DNA of 40,753 nucleotides from Enterococcus viikkiensis (GTDB lineage: Bacteria; Bacillota; Bacilli; Lactobacillales; Enterococcaceae), in the NCBI RefSeq assembly GCF_005405345.1, contig NZ_BJDW01000022.1:1-40753 (forward strand), written 5' to 3'. A program made the position numbers and the translations under genes. Positions 1-6,613 of the stretch are shown in pieces. A model generated the notes under the pieces. It made no database searches. It had not been told where the DNA came from and saw only the letters and a list, made by a program, of their open reading frames with translations. How positions within the stretch are numbered: the first letter of the stretch is position 1; each line of letters starts with the position of its first letter.

Positions 1-77
1 ACAAAAACGTTGATTTGACAGTATTTTAGAACATTTGTTTCGTAGTAATCCAACTAAGTGGGATCCGGCATGTGTCT
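1..77. repeat. 77-bp exact terminal direct repeat, left copy (attP region)
   Basis: Bases 1-77 are identical to 40677-40753. Because the copies reach the very ends of the window, they most simply reflect the overlap left when a circular molecule is written as a line. The segment lies 82 bp from the integrase stop codon, where attP is expected. I could not identify the core crossover sequence. Confidence 0.95.
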
Positions 78-94
78 TTTATAAACCGCGTAAC

Positions 95-120
95 AGCAAG
101 CCTGAGAGCTTGCTTTTTTA
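95..120 (+). terminator. Rightward intrinsic terminator near attP
   Basis: AGCAAGC (95-101) and GCTTGCT (108-114) form a perfect 7-bp stem with loop CTGAGA, followed by a run of six T. It would stop rightward transcription crossing the junction and shield the integrase gene from opposing transcription. Confidence 0.7.
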
Positions 121-133
121 TTTGTCAAAAACC

Positions 134-149
134 AAAAGGGGCAGAAAAG
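134..149 (+). repeat. 16-bp direct repeat beside attP (candidate integrase arm site), copy 1
   Basis: AAAAGGGGCAGAAAAG occurs here and again at 40604-40619 in the same orientation. On the circular form the two copies flank the junction region and are about 190 bp apart. Tyrosine integrases with an N-terminal arm-binding domain bind short direct repeats on both sides of the core, so this is a reasonable arm-type site. That role is inferred. Confidence 0.5.
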
Positions 150-158
150 GTGCATGAG

Positions 159-1295
159 CTATTTGCCTTTAGCATTAAGCTTTTCAACAATACTAGCTTT
201 TGTTTTCTTGGTTACATGAGTGTAGATTTTCATTGTTGTCTCCATGTCTGCATGACCTACGCGTTCCATGATTGCTTTTACTGGTATGTTTAATTCAGCA
301 AGTAGGGAGATGTGAGAGTGTCTAAAAATATGACTAGACATTTTCTTTTTGATAGCATCTTTACCAAGTTTGTCATTCATAGCTTTTAGCGAATTGTTGA
401 ACGCATTGATTTGAATTGGTTTGCCAGTCTTGCCAACAAAGAGATAAGAAGTCTTTCCTTTAAATTTTAACTTATTCTCTAAAATCAATTCGTCAATTAT
501 TTCTATCGTTCGATTCGATAAATCAATTTCACGATATGATGCTAATGTCTTTGGCATCTCTTTTTTTGCATTCTTGTAGCCGTCTGAATAATCTAGAGTA
601 CCAATCACTTTTATAGTTTTGCTATTCGGATCGTAATCATCGATTGTGAGGCTTATAGCTTCGCCTGCACGCAGTCCAGTTAAATACATGAACTCAGCTA
701 ACCTTCCGTGATGGACGCTCTGAAACGTGCTGTAATAGACGTTCAATAGCTTGTTGATTTCTTCTTCTTCTAAATACTTATCTTCCACTCTTTCATAAGT
801 TTCTTTTGTTAAAGCTGGTTTAGGAACTTTCGCCCTGTTAATAGGATTAATTTTGATCATTTCCATATCCACTGCATAATCAAGCGCCATTTTTAGCACA
901 CTTCGAAACTTCTTCTTATATTCGTAAGATTGAGGTAACTCATTTATGAAATCTTGATAAAATCTTGTGTCTGTATTTCGCACCACCGCAGCAGTGTTAA
1001 TATTCTTTCGTATGTATTTCAAAAGTTTCTCATAATTAACTTGTGATGATTGGCGAATAGAAACCTTATGCTGATTCCACCACGCATCTAATAGCTCGCC
1101 AAGTGTAATCTTGATTTGATTCTTTTCTTCGATCTTCTTATCAATTTTTTCTTGAAGTTCTATGCTTGCTTGCTTCTTAGCTTGATTAGATTTGCTGTTA
1201 AGTGTGATTGAAACTTTTCTGCTTTTTTCTGTGTATGGGTCAATGTATCGTTCAGAATATTTGTATTTCCCGTTCGTTAATTCTTCAATCCACAT
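159..1295 (-). CDS. int: Tyrosine site-specific integrase
   Basis: This 378-aa phage integrase catalyses recombination between attP and the host attB. The N-terminal ~60 residues (basic, with a GKYKY segment and an ITLNSKSNQAKKQA helix) look like an arm-DNA-binding domain. Residues ~62-160 form the SAM-like core-binding domain and the remainder is the catalytic domain. The catalytic set is visible: Arg209 in TGLRAGE, His322 and Arg325 in HIFRH, His348 in VGHAD, and nucleophile Tyr358 in IYTHV. The start ATG is preceded on the minus strand by AAGGAG at good spacing. The gene is oriented toward attP, as usual. It is separated from the upstream lipoprotein gene by a terminator, so it probably has its own promoter. 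Length is typical of Gram-positive phage integrases. Confidence 0.95.
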   Translation of the reverse strand: MWIEELTNGKYKYSERYIDPYTEKSRKVSITLNSKSNQAKKQASIELQEKIDKKIEEKNQIKITLGELLDAWWNQHKVSIRQSSQVNYEKLLKYIRKNINTAAVVRNTDTRFYQDFINELPQSYEYKKKFRSVLKMALDYAVDMEMIKINPINRAKVPKPALTKETYERVEDKYLEEEEINKLLNVYYSTFQSVHHGRLAEFMYLTGLRAGEAISLTIDDYDPNSKTIKVIGTLDYSDGYKNAKKEMPKTLASYREIDLSNRTIEIIDELILENKLKFKGKTSYLFVGKTGKPIQINAFNNSLKAMNDKLGKDAIKKKMSSHIFRHSHISLLAELNIPVKAIMERVGHADMETTMKIYTHVTKKTKASIVEKLNAKGK

Positions 1296-1315
1296 AACTA
1301 TCGCTCCTTTATTCG

Positions 1316-1344
1316 AATGTATGTTCTTTTTTAGGGTTTAACAA
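1316..1344 (-). promoter_or_regulatory. Candidate integrase promoter
   Basis: On the minus strand, TTGTTA (rc of 1339-1344) and TACATT (rc of 1316-1321) are separated by 17 bp, 20 bp upstream of the integrase start. The -10 matches consensus at 4 of 6 positions, so this is weak. It overlaps the terminator of the preceding gene, which is why a separate integrase promoter is needed. Confidence 0.35.
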
Positions 1345-1369
1345 AAAGCCCCAAAGATGGGCATGGGGT
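1342..1369 (-). terminator. Intrinsic terminator after the lipoprotein gene
   Basis: Read on the minus strand, a CCCC/GGGG stem (1365-1368 with 1349-1352) is followed by CTTTTTG. It lies just after the lipoprotein stop codon and would end the repressor-lipoprotein transcript before the integrase. Confidence 0.6.
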
Positions 1370-1371
1370 GG

Positions 1372-1932
1372 TTAGTTTGGTAAATTGTCGATTGCGTATT
1401 GTGCTTCTTCGGCGGTGTATTGATCGTGGATAAGTTGATCATACAATCCTTGATCAGAAAAGGAACTAAAATCTAAGTAATCTTGAGCGGTTTGAAGAGC
1501 GTTAGCTTTCCAGTCTGCCTCTACGTTATCGATTGCATATTGAGCTGCATCAGCAGGATATTCCTCAAAAATCAATTGATCATACAAACCGAGTTTTGAG
1601 AAAGATGAGTAGTCCAAATACGATTCGGCTGCGCCTAGTGCATTTTTTTGTTGTCTAGTAACAGAATCATCTTGAGCATACGTAGGAGCGCTAGAACTTG
1701 ATTCAAGTTGTGTTTCTGGCAAAGAGCTTGCTTCTTCTTGGCCGGCCACATCCTCAGTTTCTGGGTCAACAAGTAGTTCTTCATCATCGACTTCTTCTTT
1801 AGCTTCATCAAATTCTGTTTCGAAATCATACGAGGAAGAACTTTCCCCAGATGTGGTTTCACTATCTCCAGAGCACCCAACAAGTCCGATTGAAAAAATA
1901 GACATCACCAACACTAAAACTACCTTTTTCAT
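1372..1932 (-). CDS. Ltp-like superinfection-exclusion lipoprotein
   Basis: This 186-aa secreted lipoprotein starts with a Lys-Lys signal peptide and a lipobox LVGC with lipidated Cys20. A long acidic Ser/Glu-rich linker (about 21-95) follows, then two tandem repeats at residues ~97-137 and ~144-184, each with the pattern A..YLD(Y/F)SSFS..GLYDQLI..Y...AQYAIDN. These are Ltp-type repeats. In Streptococcus thermophilus phage TP-J34, the Ltp lipoprotein is made from the prophage and blocks DNA entry of superinfecting phages; its gene also lies between int and the repressor. The same position here supports that role by inference. A GAGGAGG ribosome site precedes the ATG. It lies 16 bp downstream of the repressor gene and is probably co-transcribed with it in the lysogen. 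Confidence 0.82.
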   Translation of the reverse strand: MKKVVLVLVMSIFSIGLVGCSGDSETTSGESSSSYDFETEFDEAKEEVDDEELLVDPETEDVAGQEEASSLPETQLESSSSAPTYAQDDSVTRQQKNALGAAESYLDYSSFSKLGLYDQLIFEEYPADAAQYAIDNVEADWKANALQTAQDYLDFSSFSDQGLYDQLIHDQYTAEEAQYAIDNLPN

Positions 1933-1948
1933 TTTAATTCCTCCTCAG

Positions 1949-2587
1949 TTATAAAATTATTTCAGGATCGGGAACGAATGTCACGACCCGGCCTTCAATG
2001 TGTAAATCTTCTTGCTCTCTTTTTGTATCAAAAATCATTGTCTTGTACTCTGGATTGGTGCTTTCCGGTTTTAAGACAATCGTTCCATCTAAATCATAAA
2101 ATTTCTTCATTGTCGTTTCGGTACCGTTGATTCTAACAATTGCTATTTTCCCATTAGGCAATTCACTTTGCGGATTAACAACAGCAATCGTATTTTCGGG
2201 TATAATCCGATCCATGCTCTCGCCATGCACTCTTAGTCCGTACGCAGAAGGAAATTTTTTTAAAATCCATGAAGGAACGGGTACGTCTTCAGCAATTTCA
2301 TAGCATTCAAGAGGATAACCAGCACGAACCGACCCAACTACTTTTAGACATGATTCATCCACAAATAGGTTGCTGGAAACTTCTAAATCGGGAAGATCTC
2401 CTCTATTAACATTTAAAAAATCAGCGTATTTCAAAATATCTTCAGTGTTCATTTGGAGCTTGCCAGACTCGTACTTAGATATTGTTGCTTTCGTTACATT
2501 CAATAAGTTGCCAATTGTTTCTTGATTAATCCGTCTATTTCTTCGAATATCTCTTAAATAAGCAACTGCATCATAGTTATTTATCAT
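1949..2587 (-). CDS. CI-type phage repressor with LexA/S24 domain
   Basis: This 212-aa repressor has an N-terminal XRE helix-turn-helix (QETIGNLLNV, KATISKYESG; residues ~20-45) and a C-terminal S24 self-cleavage/dimerisation domain. The cleavage bond is Ala89-Gly90 in SVRAGYP, the nucleophile is Ser124 in HGESM, and the general base is Lys161 or Lys162 in TTMKKFY. An SOS/RecA-triggered switch is therefore expected. I start it at ATG 2587, which has GAAGGG 9 bp upstream. An in-frame TTG at 2596 would add three residues but lies directly against the ribosome site. It is divergent from the Cro-like gene and leads the operon with the exclusion lipoprotein. Confidence 0.93.
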   Translation of the reverse strand: MINNYDAVAYLRDIRRNRRINQETIGNLLNVTKATISKYESGKLQMNTEDILKYADFLNVNRGDLPDLEVSSNLFVDESCLKVVGSVRAGYPLECYEIAEDVPVPSWILKKFPSAYGLRVHGESMDRIIPENTIAVVNPQSELPNGKIAIVRINGTETTMKKFYDLDGTIVLKPESTNPEYKTMIFDTKREQEDLHIEGRVVTFVPDPEIIL

Positions 2588-2627
2588 TTTTATCAACCCT
2601 TCAAAAAACTTACTGTTCTATGCTTTC

Positions 2628-2656
2628 ATTTTAAAGAGTTTCGTAACAAGAAACAA
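2628..2656 (-). promoter_or_regulatory. Candidate repressor-maintenance promoter with operator-like repeat
   Basis: On the minus strand, TTGTTT (rc of 2651-2656) and TAAAAT (rc of 2628-2633) are 17 bp apart. The inverted repeat GTTTC-N7-GAAAC at 2638-2654 overlaps the -35 and spacer, as expected for an autoregulatory operator. Confidence 0.5.
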
Positions 2657-2691
2657 GATATATTATTTTAGAAAAAGTTTTCAAAATATAG

Positions 2692-2720
2692 TTGCCATCA
2701 GGAAACTTTTAGGTTATGAT
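2692..2720 (+). promoter_or_regulatory. Early rightward promoter (PR-like)
   Basis: TTGCCA (2692-2697) and TATGAT (2715-2720) are separated by 17 bp. The promoter faces right into the Cro-like gene from the repressor/Cro intergenic region. The nearby AGGAAACTT resembles the GAAAC half-sites seen around the switch. Confidence 0.7.
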
Positions 2721-2743
2721 AACTTATGTCGAAAGGATGTGAG

Positions 2744-2962
2744 ATGAAAATGATTCCTGTGGATAAATCAAAATTAGAAGAAAAAATGAAAATTAAAAAA
2801 CTAAAAGATGTTGATATGGCAAGCGAATTAGAAGTCACGAAAGGAACTTACTCAAAATATATGAGTGGTCAAATCATCATTACATTGCCTTCTTTTATTA
2901 AAATTATGAATGTTTTAGATATTCCTGATGAAGAAGTTGGTTCTTTTTTAATACGAAAATAG
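2744..2962 (+). CDS. Cro-like XRE regulator
   Basis: This 72-aa helix-turn-helix protein has the turn around DVDMASELEVTKGTYSKYMSG, matching the XRE pattern (A..L.V....S.Y..G). Its position as the first rightward gene opposite the repressor fits the Cro role: repress lysogenic transcription and promote early gene expression. I start it at ATG 2744, which has AAAGGA six bases upstream. An upstream in-frame ATG at 2726 lies only 5 bp past the -10 hexamer and lacks a ribosome site. Repressor-type repeats (GTTTC...GAAAC) also occur just after its stop codon. Confidence 0.85.
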   Translation: MKMIPVDKSKLEEKMKIKKLKDVDMASELEVTKGTYSKYMSGQIIITLPSFIKIMNVLDIPDEEVGSFLIRK

Positions 2963-3099
2963 TTTCCAAAAAGAAACAAAATCCTTTCATAGTTTCATGG
3001 AAAGGAAACTTATCCACAAGATTTTCTGTGTGAAACAAAACAATTTGGAAGAATTAAAAAACAAACAAAATCCTCGTGAAACATTTTTTGTTTTCACGA
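2962..3099. promoter_or_regulatory. Cluster of inverted repeats after cro (candidate operators)
   Basis: Three inverted repeats lie between the Cro-like gene and the next genes: GTTTC-N6-GAAAC (2962-2977), AGTTTC-N8-GAAACT (2991-3010) and TCGTGAAA-N10-TTTCACGA (3074-3099). The first two share half-sites with the one in the switch region (2638-2654). None is followed by a T-run, so they are not terminators. Variable spacers mean they may be regulator sites or RNA hairpins; the assignment is inferred. Confidence 0.4.
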
Positions 3100-3125
3100 T
3101 AAATAACAAAAGAAAGGGTTGCATC

Positions 3126-3215
3126 ATGAACACACAAAAATTTGAAAACAAAAGGAAATTATACAACAGAAAGGAGAATAAAGTTGCAAGAAATAACGTT
3201 GTCGAACGACATTAA
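3126..3215 (+). CDS. Small basic leader peptide, hypothetical
   Basis: This 29-aa frame starts at ATG 3126 with GAAAGGG seven bases upstream. The product is strongly basic (many Lys, Arg, Asn). It overlaps the start of the DUF3102 gene by 32 bp in another frame, so it could serve mainly to couple translation. I do not recognise it. Confidence 0.35.
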   Translation: MNTQKFENKRKLYNRKENKVARNNVVERH

Positions 3216-4080
3216 TGTGATAACCGCTGAGATTAACTCATATAAGCAGATTGCTGGTCAATCAATATGGGAAATTGGAAGACGTTTAAATTATGTGAAA
3301 GAGCATGACTTGGCTCATGGAGAGTTTATAGACTGGATTCAATCTTTGGGCATGGATAGACGAGAGGCGTATAAATTTATGAAAGTCGCTGAAGAATTGC
3401 CAAATGACTCAACGTTTAGTCATTTAGGAAGTTCTGCTTTATACCTCATCACTACTCTACCAGAAGAAGAACGAACTCAACCACACGAAACAGCCAAAGG
3501 CGAAACTAAAACGCCTGACGAAATGACGGTAAGAGAGTTACAAGAGCTAAAAAAACAGCTCAAAGCAAAGGACAAACAGATAGACAATTTGTCAGATGTC
3601 ATCAATGACATGAGCGTGCAACAGCCAGAAGTAGTTGAAAAAGAAATAGTTATCGAAAAAGTTCCTGACGATTATAACTTTTTCAAAGGGAATTATGAAG
3701 CAGTGAAAACGAACTATGAATTCTATAAGAAACAAAATGAAGAAATCAGACAAGAAATGAAGGCCTTGGAAGAACGAATTAAGAACGAATCTACAAATGA
3801 TAGTTTGAAAGAAGAACTATCTGAATTAAAAAAGGCAAAATTCGAAATAAGTCAAAAGGAACAATCGTACGAAAGAATAACCGCTCTTGAAAGGAATGTT
3901 GAATCGTTTATCCAATCAAATTCCGGCGTGAAATATTCTAAGGATTTTCAAATCTTATCTTTGAATCAAGAAGCTTTAGCTAACTTGGAAAATTGTTTAG
4001 ATCGTTTATCAAGTTGGGTCAAAGAAATAAAAAGTGAATTGCCAAACAAAAAAATTATAGAGGGAGAGTTATTAAAATGA
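3184..4080 (+). CDS. DUF3102 family phage protein
   Basis: This 298-aa protein is recognised by its N-terminal half (INVITAEINSYKQ, IWEIGRRL, VKEHDLAHGEF, WI.SLGMDRREAYKFMK), which matches the DUF3102 family of phage and plasmid proteins. Residues ~115-240 are rich in Lys/Glu heptads and look like coiled coil. The start is TTG 3184, with AAGGAG seven bases upstream; this agrees with family members that begin directly before the L/SN..VIT segment. An upstream TTG at 3142 lacks a ribosome site. It overlaps the ParB-like gene by 4 bp, so the two are translationally coupled and probably work together. Function is unknown; a DNA-associated role is only an inference from the partner. Confidence 0.82.
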   Translation: MQEITLSNDINVITAEINSYKQIAGQSIWEIGRRLNYVKEHDLAHGEFIDWIQSLGMDRREAYKFMKVAEELPNDSTFSHLGSSALYLITTLPEEERTQPHETAKGETKTPDEMTVRELQELKKQLKAKDKQIDNLSDVINDMSVQQPEVVEKEIVIEKVPDDYNFFKGNYEAVKTNYEFYKKQNEEIRQEMKALEERIKNESTNDSLKEELSELKKAKFEISQKEQSYERITALERNVESFIQSNSGVKYSKDFQILSLNQEALANLENCLDRLSSWVKEIKSELPNKKIIEGELLK

Positions 4081-4925
4081 CAGAAAAAAGAGTATTTAGC
4101 GAATTAGGGCAAGGCAATGTTTTTGTAAGTGGGTTTCCTGTAAATCAAGTTTATCAAACGACAGATTACAGTATTTTCCAATTTAGCAAATTTAACCGAA
4201 ACATCCTTTTAAGAAAAGAAATGTTGGTTCAAGCGAAAGAGGGGTTTTTGTCTCCAATCATCGTGAACGAAAATCTTATGGTGATTGACGGCCAGCGTAG
4301 GTTGAAAGCATCTGAAAAAGTAGGAATGCCGGTTGAATTTGTTGTTAAAAAAGGATTGAACGAACACGACATCGTGAGAATGAATACAGTTCAAAAGCCG
4401 TGGTCGCTAAAGAACTTCATTGAAGCTTTTGCGAATCAAGGAAAAGAAGAATATATCAAACTTGTGAATTTATTGAATGAGAGATATGCGGATACTACAG
4501 CAGTACTAGTCTCGTCAATGAATACAATGAGCACTGGAGGAACGAATAAAAAAATTATTCAAGAAGGGGATTTTAAATTTTTTAATTACGAAAAAACTGT
4601 AGAGTTTTTAAATTGGTACAAAAATGATTTTAGAAAAAGAACCAACACGCCAATCAAAAGTAAAGTTTGTATCGCTTTATGGGGATTGTATCAAATAGAA
4701 GGTATTGATTTGAACAGAATTATTTTAAGAACAAATCAAGATATTGAATTTGTCGAAAATATTAAGACCGCCACAATGAATCAGACGGATGCTACAAGAC
4801 AATTCATCGACAGATACAATGCTAAGTTGTCCAAAAAAAGCGGTCGAGCAATTGAATATTACATTAGCAGCAATGGTTTTGTAGTCATCGAAAGTAAAAA
4901 AGCCGACTGGGCAATAGTCGACTAA
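4077..4925 (+). CDS. ParB-N-like (ParB/sulfiredoxin fold) protein
   Basis: This 282-aa protein has a ParB-type N-terminal module. The signature is PIIVNENLMVIDGQRRLKASEKVGMPVEFVV (about residues 61-92), in which DGQRR corresponds to the GERR box of ParB proteins that binds CTP in true ParB. The C-terminal two thirds (about 110-282) matches nothing I can name. It follows the DUF3102 gene with an ATGA overlap and a GGGAGAG ribosome site. No ParA ATPase is nearby, so classical partitioning is unlikely. Similar ParB-N-only proteins occur in phage early regions with roles such as nuclease or regulator. Identity of the fold is fairly secure; the role is open. Confidence 0.75.
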   Translation: MTEKRVFSELGQGNVFVSGFPVNQVYQTTDYSIFQFSKFNRNILLRKEMLVQAKEGFLSPIIVNENLMVIDGQRRLKASEKVGMPVEFVVKKGLNEHDIVRMNTVQKPWSLKNFIEAFANQGKEEYIKLVNLLNERYADTTAVLVSSMNTMSTGGTNKKIIQEGDFKFFNYEKTVEFLNWYKNDFRKRTNTPIKSKVCIALWGLYQIEGIDLNRIILRTNQDIEFVENIKTATMNQTDATRQFIDRYNAKLSKKSGRAIEYYISSNGFVVIESKKADWAIVD

Positions 4926-5018
4926 GAGAGTAATCAGCAAAACTATTTTATCATACCATGCAAGATTTTTAAAACATTAGACGAAATTAATCCCAAGACA
5001 GCATAGGAGGTGAGATGA

Positions 5019-5117
5019 ATGGAGAGACCAAAAGGGCGCGTAACCATCGACCTAAAAATTACAAAAACCAACTCAAAAATGAGCTGGCTTCATAGACTAT
5101 TCTTTTGGAAAGTCTAG
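5019..5117 (+). CDS. Small phage protein, hypothetical
   Basis: This 32-aa frame (begins MERPKGRVTI, ends WLHRLFFWKV) starts at ATG 5019 with AGGAGGTG eight bases upstream. A second ATG at 5015 in another frame is too close to the ribosome site. It has a basic N-terminus and an aromatic, hydrophobic C-terminus. Its last 21 bp overlap the 3' end of the opposite-strand gene 5097-5294. Confidence 0.5.
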   Translation: MERPKGRVTIDLKITKTNSKMSWLHRLFFWKV

Positions 5118-5294
5118 ATTAAAAGCGTCTAAACTGCGATGGAACAAGTCATAATACAATCCGTAAATATCGACTTCTTTTTCATCTGCGTTGTAATCAG
5201 CGCCATTTATTTGGGAAATTAATTTTCTGTTGACTTCAGCTTCTACCGCTAATAGAGCTAAGTCATGAGCGCGTTGTTCATTAGTTAATGACAT
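5097..5294 (-). CDS. Small opposite-strand phage protein, hypothetical
   Basis: This 65-aa protein (starts MSLTNEQRAHDLALLAVEAE) is the only minus-strand gene inside the early block. I start it at ATG 5294, with GAGGTG six bases upstream; an in-frame GTG at 5303 overlaps that ribosome site. Composition (acidic, helical, no low-complexity) looks like real protein and resembles small proteins in lactococcal and enterococcal phages. The NEQRAHDLA helix recalls a short family of unknown function. Its 5' region contains a perfect palindrome (5304-5321), so it may be regulated separately from the rightward operon. Confidence 0.65.
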   Translation of the reverse strand: MSLTNEQRAHDLALLAVEAEVNRKLISQINGADYNADEKEVDIYGLYYDLFHRSLDAFNLDFPKE

Positions 5295-5303
5295 AATTTT
5301 CAC

Positions 5304-5321
5304 CTCACTTTATATAGTGAG
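5304..5321. promoter_or_regulatory. Perfect 18-bp palindromic site
   Basis: CTCACT-TTATAT-AGTGAG is a perfect 6-6-6 inverted repeat between the diverging 5097-5294 gene and the rightward gene at 5348. It overlaps the ribosome-site side of the minus gene. It is a candidate operator for one or both directions. Confidence 0.45.
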
Positions 5322-5347
5322 TATACCAAATGATAGGAGGATAAATA

Positions 5348-5593
5348 ATGACTGAAAAAATCGCCTTGGCAGAAACCATCAAATTGCCTCAATTATCAAT
5401 GCCAAAGGATGAAGCGATAAAATATTTCGGATTTGAAGGACATGAATCTACATTCCAAAGATTGTTAGCAGAGTTCAAAGTACATCCTGATTACAAAAAA
5501 GGTTATCGAGCACCGACATACAAAATTGTGCTGATAAACATCAATCTGTTTGATCAATTTTTGGATTGGAAGGACAAGAATAAATTTAGGTAG
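5348..5593 (+). CDS. Hypothetical early protein, possible DNA-binding
   Basis: This 81-aa protein has an excellent ribosome site (AGGAGG, 7 bases before ATG). It contains an amphipathic helix pair around DEAIKYFGFEG and ESTFQRLLAEFK, then a beta-like tail (TYKIVLININLFDQFLDWK). This layout resembles small winged-helix/excisionase-like phage proteins, but I cannot confirm the family. It begins a new run of tightly packed rightward genes after the opposite-strand gene. Confidence 0.65.
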   Translation: MTEKIALAETIKLPQLSMPKDEAIKYFGFEGHESTFQRLLAEFKVHPDYKKGYRAPTYKIVLININLFDQFLDWKDKNKFR

Positions 5594-5606
5594 AGGAGGC
5601 AACAGC

Positions 5607-5798
5607 ATGAAAAAAATCTATTGGCTAAGACGAACAGGCGCGATGCTATTTATGTTTGGAATTGGTGCGACACTAACAGGAAATGTACCTGACTGGTTAA
5701 AAATAGCGTACGTTACATCTATTTTTGGATTGGTACTGATCTACGATATTGCGGAGTATGAACAAAAAAAGCCAACCGAGGGGGCTGACTATGAATAG
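5607..5798 (+). CDS. Small membrane protein
   Basis: This 63-aa protein begins MKKIYWLRRTG and has two hydrophobic segments (about residues 11-27 and 32-48), then an acidic C-terminus. The ribosome site GAGGAGG lies 7 bases upstream of ATG 5607. Two-helix proteins of this kind are common in Enterococcus phage early regions and have no assigned function. Confidence 0.65.
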   Translation: MKKIYWLRRTGAMLFMFGIGATLTGNVPDWLKIAYVTSIFGLVLIYDIAEYEQKKPTEGADYE

Positions 5799-5953
5799 AG
5801 TAGAAGCTCTAAAAATAGGAAAGATAATAGCTGATCGTTGGTGGGTTCGTAATCAATCAACAATTCGAGCAAAGCAAAATATCGGCGGAGCTTGTGAGAT
5901 ATAAAAACGGTAAGGACTTCAAAAAAGAAATGGAGGAATTATACAGTGAATGA
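5791..5953 (+). pseudogene. Small early gene, apparently frameshifted
   Basis: A frame starts at ATG 5791 (GAGGGGG six bases upstream, overlapping the previous stop) and encodes MNRVEALKIGKIIADRWWVR before ending at TAA 5902-5904. The +1 frame over 5882-5953 then reads ISAELVRYKNGKDFKKEMEE and stops at TGA 5951-5953, just inside the start of the next gene. That is the spacing expected of an intact operon gene, so I read this as one ~53-aa gene broken by a small indel near the AAGCAAAAT stretch (about 5870-5880). A sequencing error or a genuine 37-aa product are alternatives. Confidence 0.4.
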
Positions 5954-6608
5954 AGAAAAAGAGATGTCGCTTGACGAAAAGCTTTTGAGTTTGATTGCGG
6001 AATTAAAAGCTCCGGAGGGTCAACGAAATAATTTCGGCAAGTACAACTATAGAAGTGCAGAAGATATTTTAGAAGCCGTGAAGCCGCTGGCACTCAAATA
6101 CGGGTTGCTACCACGCCTATCGGATGAGCCAATTGCGATAGGTGACTGGCACTATATACAAGCTACTGCTTCCATTATAGATGTAAAAACAGGGGAAGAA
6201 CGTTCGGCGACAGGCAACGCGAGAGAACCCGAATCTAAAAAGGGTATGGATGAATCGCAAATAACAGGAACAGCTTCATCCTACGCTCGAAAATATGCTA
6301 TGAACGGCTTGTATCAAATAGATGATACTAAGGACGCGGATACAGACGAATATAAGCAACAAGTAGATAGCGGAAAACCAAAGACAATCGATTCTAACAA
6401 ATCAAAAGTACTTAAAGCAAAGGTCAAGGAGTTAGCAATTCTAGCCAGTTTAAAAACAGGTACAGATATTACGCCCGATGCAATGTATAAAAAACTATCA
6501 GATACTAAGTTTTTGACCATAATCCCTATTGAGAAATTAGATACAGAACAGTTTCTTACCATTGACCGCTATATTAAAGAGTTAGAAAAAGCCTATTCGA
6601 AGAAGTGA
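5946..6608 (+). CDS. erf: ERF-family single-strand annealing protein
   Basis: This 220-aa recombinase carries the ERF signature: NNFGKYNYRSAEDILEAVKP, then a beta region, then QITGTASSYARKYAMNGLYQ followed by the acidic DDTKDAD (about residues 105-135). ERF proteins promote annealing of complementary single strands and circularise or recombine phage DNA, usually with an SSB and a nuclease. All of these are encoded nearby (SSB at 10895, nucleases at 6614 and 10559). The start is GTG 5946, nine bases after GGAGG. The C-terminal third is less conserved, as usual. Confidence 0.9.
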   Translation: MNEEKEMSLDEKLLSLIAELKAPEGQRNNFGKYNYRSAEDILEAVKPLALKYGLLPRLSDEPIAIGDWHYIQATASIIDVKTGEERSATGNAREPESKKGMDESQITGTASSYARKYAMNGLYQIDDTKDADTDEYKQQVDSGKPKTIDSNKSKVLKAKVKELAILASLKTGTDITPDAMYKKLSDTKFLTIIPIEKLDTEQFLTIDRYIKELEKAYSKK

Positions 6609-6613
6609 TCAGC

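Noticed and set aside
72-293. 73-aa plus-strand frame opposite the integrase 3' end
   Set aside because: It overlaps the well-supported integrase on the other strand, includes a terminator hairpin, has no ribosome site and is Cys/Phe-rich in the manner of antisense frames.
2997-3125. N-terminal extension of the small frame ending at 3215 (start at 2997)
   Set aside because: The ATG at 2997 has no ribosome site and lies inside an inverted repeat. Only the part from ATG 3126 has a good site.
4077-4925. Plasmid-type partition (ParA/ParB) system
   Set aside because: No ParA ATPase is encoded nearby and a full integrase is present, so a plasmid-prophage lifestyle is not supported.
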